DNA from: Bacteroidales bacterium | Lineage (GTDB): Bacteria; Bacteroidota; Bacteroidia; Bacteroidales; UBA932 | Length of the DNA: 11,670 nt | Direction: 5' to 3' | Assembly: GCA_017383945.1 (NCBI GenBank) | Contig: JAFNUQ010000236.1 | Coordinates: 1 to 11,670, forward strand | In this document: piece after piece, positions 8,501-11,670 of the stretch | Numbering within the stretch: the stretch's first letter is position 1 | Layout: each line of letters begins with the position of its first letter | Made by a program: the position numbers and the translations under genes | The notes under the pieces: generated by a model | Told to the model about the DNA's origin: nothing | What the model saw: the letters and a program-made list of their open reading frames with translations, nothing else | The model's database searches: none

Positions 8501-8661
8501 GCACCCTGATATGAAGACATTACCATAATTGTATTGGCCTCAAATTCCGGGAACTGGGCGATGGAAATTCTACTCAAAGAGAAGATACCAAACACCGCAA
8601 AAGCGACGAAAACAAGTGACGTCGTTACCGGATTGTTGACCGCTGAACGATAGATACTCAT
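5560..8661 (-). CDS. RND efflux pump, inner-membrane permease (HAE-1-like, AcrB/MdtB type)
   Basis: A complete 1033-residue RND transporter that exports substrates across the envelope using the proton gradient. It has two homologous halves: TM1 (about 11-30), periplasmic region 35-330, TM2-6 (about 333-485), TM7 (about 529-546), second periplasmic region 550-855, and TM8-12 (about 862-1015). Proton-relay residues are conserved: D399-D400 in TM4 (IGMVVDDAIVVLEN) and K930 in TM10 (IVVKNGIVLIDY), plus R962 in the TM11 start RLRPILMTTLTT. The Asp pair points to the HAE-1 drug/amphiphile class; heavy-metal pumps such as CusA have VDAA there. The gene is two bases after the adaptor gene and one base before the PII-like gene. 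The substrate cannot be told: drugs, bile acids, fatty acids or other amphiphiles are all possible. The C-terminal tail is basic (RQERKKQKK). Confidence 0.95.
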   Translation of the reverse strand: MSIYRSAVNNPVTTSLVFVAFAVFGIFSLSRISIAQFPEFEANTIMVMSSYQGANASDIETNLTKVLENSLNGVQNLKELNSQSKENVAILSLVFENGTDIDEATNDVRDKLDMVNSVLPDGATLPIIFKFSADDMPIMMLSATAEESIAGLNKILDDKVATPLARVAGVGTVSVSGAPTREIQVYCDPNRLEAYGLSLSVLAQVIGAENRNLPSGYIDLGTETYTLRVQKEFSNPSELLDIVVANVNGSAVYLRDVATVIDGSEEREQESYTNGVRSARIVIQKQTGANTVDVINRVKKALNKIEKDLPSDIEITMINDGSREIINTIKSLFETIIITFLVVMFVVFVFLGNWKSTSVIVLSIPVSLLASLVYLFATGNTLNIVSMSALAIAIGMVVDDAIVVLENITTHLERGEKPKEAAVHGTSEVAISVIASTLTMLCVFMPLTMVKGMAGIMFGQLGWIVSIIMIVSTVAALTLVPMLCASFVRVNIKHGKVYNAIFVPINRFINWISRGYAHVIHWATKRRKVVIIGFLGALAVTLFFLLPGVKTEYFPRGDSDRLSITIELPRGTAQDVTRDFYRVVYDDIVAAVPEIEVLNATFGQADSDNAFASMQNNGTHLISMNMNIGTSSTRERTSGEIADVVRAVVGQYPEIRKAMVTEGGGMGGASIVKLEVYGYSFEETDAVARQLRDQMLQDPAFAEVTLSRDEYTPEFQLDFDRTKLALNGLNSTTAGSAFSAAMSGTIASFYREDGEEYNIRVRYAPEFRQSLEDMENISITNAYGQQVRMKELGTFKETLVPPTIERKDRERVITINGIVANTAALSDAVAAADGIINSTSIPSGISTVIAGDYEDQQEMFSEMLILILLMIMLVYMVMASQFESFSSPFVIMFSVPFALLGVVIGLSVTGNALGIMSIIGIIILVGIVVKNGIVLIDYTILCRERGMNIRDAATTAAKSRLRPILMTTLTTVLGMLPMAMGTGEGSELWKSLGITACWGLTVSTIVTLVFIPTLYCSIAYRQERKKQKKLSAK

Positions 8662-8663
8662 AT

Positions 8664-9683
8664 TTATGCTACCTCCACTTTATCACCAGCCTTGAGGGTA
8701 GTATTTCCACTGATTACTACAGTCTCACCTGGCTCAATGCCCGAAAGAATCTCCATCTTGTCACCGAAGTGGATACCCACAGTGACATTTCTAAGCTCAA
8801 CGGTATTATCCGGAAGAAGGATATATACATTGCGCACACCTGAACCCTGCTGCTTGAGCACTGCTGTATCAGGAAGAACTATATTTTCTGCTGAGCCAAG
8901 GTTAATGGTAGTACGTGCATACATACCTGGGCGGAGCTTGCGGTCAAGGTTCTTAACCTGCACCTCAACTTTGAATGTGTGAGAAGTTGGGTCGATTACA
9001 GGATATACTCTGACTACTGTACCGGTAAAAGTCTCACCTGGAAGAGCATCTGCGGTCAATGTCACTACATTGCCTTTCTTGACTTTTGTATAGTCGGTCT
9101 CAGAAACCGGTACAAGAAGCTTTACAGGAGTAATCTGATAAAGTGTATAGATAGGAGAAGCCATCGCATACATATCACCTTTGTCATAGTTGCGGGCTGT
9201 GATGACACCGCTCACCGGAGCGCGGAGAATTGTATTTTCAAGAAGGTTCTCATAGCTTGACTTCGATACATTGTATGAGAGCTCGAGAGCATCAAGATCA
9301 GACTGAGAGATAGCACCCTCGCTAAACAGGGTTCTGATTCTCTCCAACTCCACCTCTTCGTTCTTGAGACGAAGGCGAGCCTGATTGAGCTGCATTGGAT
9401 CAAGCTCTGCAAGGATCTGTCCTTCAGTCACAAAATCTCCGACCTCAACATTGAGTTTACGGATACGACCTGCTGTCTGACCAGTGATATTATTGATTAC
9501 ATTGGCCTGTATTGTACTTGAATAGGTCTGCTCATATACTACTACCTGCTTTTCAGCCTTGACTACACCTACCTTAGGGTCAGGCCTCTGCATTACGATT
9601 TCTTCCTCGTTTTTATTTCCACCCGCACAGCTGCTCAAAAGAGTAACAAGGGCAAACATTCCTAATACTAGTCTATTATTCAT
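8664..9683 (-). CDS. RND efflux periplasmic adaptor (membrane fusion protein), lipoprotein
   Basis: The 339-residue adaptor links the RND pump to the TolC channel. A lipoprotein signal peptide ends at LLSSC with lipidated C19, so it is anchored in a membrane from the periplasmic side. Domain order is typical of AcrA-like proteins: first half of the barrel-sandwich (lipoyl) domain (about 60-97, with RKLNVEVGDFVTEGQILAEL), alpha-hairpin (98-147), second lipoyl half (150-185, LRAPVSGVITAR), beta-barrel (187-262, ending RPGMYAR at 251-257), and membrane-proximal domain (266-339). The start ATG lies inside the end of the tolC-like gene (8-base overlap), suggesting coupled translation. The hairpin is short, about 50 residues. 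The lipidation would depend on Lgt, whose gene happens to lie just upstream. Confidence 0.94.
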   Translation of the reverse strand: MNNRLVLGMFALVTLLSSCAGGNKNEEEIVMQRPDPKVGVVKAEKQVVVYEQTYSSTIQANVINNITGQTAGRIRKLNVEVGDFVTEGQILAELDPMQLNQARLRLKNEEVELERIRTLFSEGAISQSDLDALELSYNVSKSSYENLLENTILRAPVSGVITARNYDKGDMYAMASPIYTLYQITPVKLLVPVSETDYTKVKKGNVVTLTADALPGETFTGTVVRVYPVIDPTSHTFKVEVQVKNLDRKLRPGMYARTTINLGSAENIVLPDTAVLKQQGSGVRNVYILLPDNTVELRNVTVGIHFGDKMEILSGIEPGETVVISGNTTLKAGDKVEVA

Positions 9684-11169
9684 TACTATATGTTTTATTC
9701 AATTGAACATTTCCTTCTGCATCAATAAAATCAGCACCGAGTGTGCTTTCCAGTGTAGCCTTTGCGCTCACAAAATTATATACCGCCTGTGACACGGCAA
9801 GCTGAGCCTGAGTGAGTGCAAGCTGCGCATCGTTGAGGTCAGTGAGGGTATTGCGGCCGACAGCATAGGATTTCTCTGCGATATCGTAGGCCTTCTGTGC
9901 TGTTTCAAGAGCACTGCGAGCAGAATCATAGGTCTTGATAGCAGTCTGCATCTGATTGAGGGACTGACGGATACCTATTTTCAACTGACGCTCGGTTTCT
10001 TTAGTCTGGAGTTCAAGCTCACGAGACTGGACGCGCGACTGCTTGATAGCATGATATTTCTGACCACCTGAGAAGATTGGAATCGAGAGGCTCACGCCCA
10101 CATAAGAGTGAGGAGTCCACTTGTATTGATCAAACTTAAAGTCGTTGGTCATCGCATTCATACTGTAAGAGAAGCTGACTGCAAGAGTCGGGAGGTAGGC
10201 ATATTGCTGCATCTTGATTGCTGCTGCAAGTTGCTCTGCCTGGAGGCCCAACTGGCGGAGGGTAGAGTTATTCTCTAGAGAAAGACCCTCTGTCTCATTG
10301 AAATCATAAAGCATGTGCTCCGCATAATCAGACAGTGCACCTGCCACATCAATATTTTCATCAAGATCCACGCCCATCACAGCCTTGAGCTGCCAGAGCG
10401 AGAGTATCATTGAACTTTCTGCATTATAGAGGTTTGGAACGGCATTAGCCACTGTAGTCTTGGCTCTTGTAAGATCAAGTTCTGAGGCCTTCTGCGCGTT
10501 ATATTTGCTCTGGGTGCGCTTGAGATTTTCTACTGCATTGTCATAAACAGACTCGTATACAGAATACAACTCTCTAGCAAGAAGGCAAGAGAAGTAGGCC
10601 TGCTTTACCTGATTTACCATATCCAGACGAGAGCTGCGAGCCTTTTCTACAGCAATCTCCACATCCTGGTCTGAGATTTTCAGGCTCTGCCAGAGCTGCG
10701 CGCTTACGATAGGCATTGAAGCGCTGATGCCGGCATTCCAGGTATTCCATCTACCCACCTCGATTCCTCCGTCCATAGAAGGGGCAGCTGCAGCAGTAGC
10801 AGTCCCGTTGCCTGAAGAACTGCTTCCAGAGTCATTTCCGGAATTACCCGAGCCACCAGGAGCAGCACCACCGCCACCGAGAGCGCCCATATCAAAATCC
10901 ATATACATCACCTGCTTCTTGAGGGTACGCTGGAACATACCGGAAGCACTGATCTGAGGAAAAAGTGCAGAATATGAACCTTTGCGAGCATATCCGGTGC
11001 GCTCGATCTCCATATCCGCTACTTTTACTGAGGTGTTTTCACTCAAAGCAATCTGCAAGGCCTGTTCAAGGGTTAAAATCTTAGGTGTCGAACTTGTGTC
11101 AACTGCCTGAGCCCAAGAAGCAAGACTGAATGCTGAAATAAAAAACAACAATAACGTAATCTTCTTCAT
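9676..11169 (-). CDS. TolC-family outer-membrane efflux channel
   Basis: A 497-residue outer-membrane factor. The signal peptide is MKK plus a hydrophobic run, with probable cleavage after A20 or A22 (SWAQA). The two OEP repeats follow: the first from about 33 (LTLEQALQIALSENTSVKV) to about 255, the second from about 285 to 480, each with long coiled-coil helices such as those around 210-245 and 375-470 (AVGRNTLTDLNDAQLALTQAQ). It should form a trimer whose barrel crosses the outer membrane and whose helical tunnel meets the adaptor. An odd Gly/Ser/Ala/Pro-rich stretch (about 95-133) sits between the first two predicted barrel strands, so probably in a surface loop. It is the first gene of the operon, before adaptor and pump; the more usual arrangement puts it last. 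Confidence 0.93.
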   Translation of the reverse strand: MKKITLLLFFISAFSLASWAQAVDTSSTPKILTLEQALQIALSENTSVKVADMEIERTGYARKGSYSALFPQISASGMFQRTLKKQVMYMDFDMGALGGGGAAPGGSGNSGNDSGSSSSGNGTATAAAAPSMDGGIEVGRWNTWNAGISASMPIVSAQLWQSLKISDQDVEIAVEKARSSRLDMVNQVKQAYFSCLLARELYSVYESVYDNAVENLKRTQSKYNAQKASELDLTRAKTTVANAVPNLYNAESSMILSLWQLKAVMGVDLDENIDVAGALSDYAEHMLYDFNETEGLSLENNSTLRQLGLQAEQLAAAIKMQQYAYLPTLAVSFSYSMNAMTNDFKFDQYKWTPHSYVGVSLSIPIFSGGQKYHAIKQSRVQSRELELQTKETERQLKIGIRQSLNQMQTAIKTYDSARSALETAQKAYDIAEKSYAVGRNTLTDLNDAQLALTQAQLAVSQAVYNFVSAKATLESTLGADFIDAEGNVQLNKTYSNE

Positions 11170-11186
11170 ACACTAAAAATTCTACT

Positions 11187-11208
11187 GGTATCACTCTATA
11201 CGGATACC
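11187..11208 (-). promoter_or_regulatory. Inverted repeat, possible operator/promoter region of the efflux operon
   Basis: The minus strand contains GGTATC-N10-GATACC (11208-11187), a perfect 6-bp inverted repeat with arms about two helical turns apart end to end. It lies 17 bases before the tolC-like ATG. A TTTG at 11213-11210 could be a Bacteroidota -33 element; 19 bases later TACC (11190-11187) is only a poor -7. If so, the repeat would cover the space between the elements, a usual place for a repressor. The arms are short, so chance is possible, and no regulator gene is in the window. Confidence 0.3.
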
Positions 11209-11210
11209 TC

Positions 11211-11253
11211 AAAATCGCCCTTTTGCTGCAAAAAACACACCAAAAGAGCGATT
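11211..11253 (-). terminator. Probable intrinsic terminator after lgt
   Basis: On the minus strand AATCGCTCTTTTG (11253-11241) can pair with CAAAAGGGCGATT (11225-11213): 13 pairs with one G-T wobble, around a 15-base loop. The stem begins within the lgt stop codon. The following T-tract is short (the stem ends in ATT and two more T follow, 11212-11211), so termination may be leaky. On the plus strand the wobble becomes a C-A mismatch, which favours a minus-strand role. It separates lgt from the efflux operon. Confidence 0.6.
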
Positions 11254-11670
11254 ACTTATGTGGATTCGCCCACGAACCCTTCTTCTTCTTGAAAGAATAG
11301 GCAACAATCGCCACGCCAGCCACTACAAATGGAATAGACAGGAGCTGACCCATATTAAGAACCATAGTCTCCTCAAAACCTACCTGTGGTTCTTTGATAA
11401 ATTCTATAAGGAAGCGCATTCCAAAACAGCCGATCAGGAAAGTTCCGAAGAAAAATCCCCTGTAAACCTTATCCAACTTGTGCTTATATGTCCAAACCAG
11501 ACCAAGACCAAGCAGAAGATAAGACAGCGCTTCATAAATCTGCGTCGGATGCTTTGCAAGAGTCTCACCATTGCGCTCAAATACAAAGCCCCAAGGAAGA
11601 TTGGTAACATCGCCATAAATCTCCGAGTTCATCAGATTTCCAAGTCGGATCATACATCCTGCAAAAGCCA
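11252..11670 (-). CDS. lgt: Prolipoprotein diacylglyceryl transferase Lgt, 5' end outside window
   Basis: This inner-membrane enzyme transfers diacylglycerol from phosphatidylglycerol to the lipobox cysteine of prolipoproteins, the first step of lipoprotein maturation. About 138 C-terminal residues are visible; the reading frame stays open to the window edge (AFAGCMIRLGN...), so the ATG at 11653 is internal and not the start. Family motifs are present: RLGNLMNSEIYG, the Lgt signature with Arg, Asn and Glu, and HPTQIYEAL, the conserved His-Pro-x-Gln-x-Tyr-Glu motif. Later come the transmembrane stretches LLLGLGLVW, FFFGTFLIGCFGMRFLIEF and LLSIPFVVAGVAIVAY, then a basic tail (FKKKKG). A hairpin terminator follows directly. 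Identification is secure. Confidence 0.94.
   Translation of the reverse strand, partial: AFAGCMIRLGNLMNSEIYGDVTNLPWGFVFERNGETLAKHPTQIYEALSYLLLGLGLVWTYKHKLDKVYRGFFFGTFLIGCFGMRFLIEFIKEPQVGFEETMVLNMGQLLSIPFVVAGVAIVAYSFKKKKGSWANPHK

Noticed and set aside
5560..8661. Pump as heavy-metal (CusA/CzcA) class RND
   Set aside because: The TM4 motif has the Asp-Asp pair of HAE-1 pumps instead of the single-Asp VDAA type of CusA. The adjacent PII-like gene alone is not enough to assign metal export.
10771..10887. Tandem DNA repeat or CRISPR-like array in the Gly/Ser-coding stretch
   Set aside because: Codons vary and no regular repeat unit or spacing is seen; it is low-complexity coding sequence only.
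11252..11653. Short separate membrane protein starting at the ATG at 11653
   Set aside because: The frame remains open to the window edge and residues before this ATG continue the Lgt signature, so it is the C-terminal part of Lgt.

Overview
The window looks like chromosome of a Bacteroidota bacterium, most likely order Bacteroidales. The pointers are the TrmB variant with an SDPQ motif, a RicT/PSP1 protein next to holB, a small outer-membrane beta-barrel ending in Phe, a lipoprotein-type RND adaptor, few Shine-Dalgarno-like sites, and one TAnnTTTG-type promoter element. All genes lie on the minus strand, so transcription runs from the right edge to the left. Twelve genes are seen; lgt (right edge) and trmB (left edge) are cut by the window. 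No gap without a gene exceeds about 85 bp. I see no RNA gene, mobile element, CRISPR array or origin.

Reading in the direction of transcription: (1) 11670-11252 is the 3' part of lgt (prolipoprotein diacylglyceryl transferase), followed by a hairpin that probably ends its transcript. (2) 11169-5265 is a four-gene efflux operon: a TolC-like outer-membrane channel, a lipoprotein periplasmic adaptor, a 1033-residue RND inner-membrane pump and a 97-residue PII-like protein, ending in a clear intrinsic terminator at 5250-5216. (3) 5184-1 is a tightly packed second cluster: thioredoxin, a small outer-membrane beta-barrel protein, a LOG-family protein, a long-chain polyprenyl diphosphate synthase, holB (clamp-loader delta'), ricT and trmB. 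Gaps are 12 bp or less, and two junctions overlap.

The efflux operon should build one tripartite complex spanning both membranes. Its last gene is the most interesting part of the window. It is a PII-fold protein that lacks the canonical PII ATP-loop signature and has a His/Met-rich loop, and it starts one base after the pump's stop codon. It may be a dedicated cytosolic sensor or regulator of the pump. The second cluster mixes isoprenoid/quinone supply, DNA replication, tRNA modification, redox and an envelope protein, the kind of growth-linked grouping common in Bacteroidota, with holB-ricT adjacency also known from Bacillus. I found no clearly new multi-gene system; the PII-like/RND pairing is the best candidate for follow-up.
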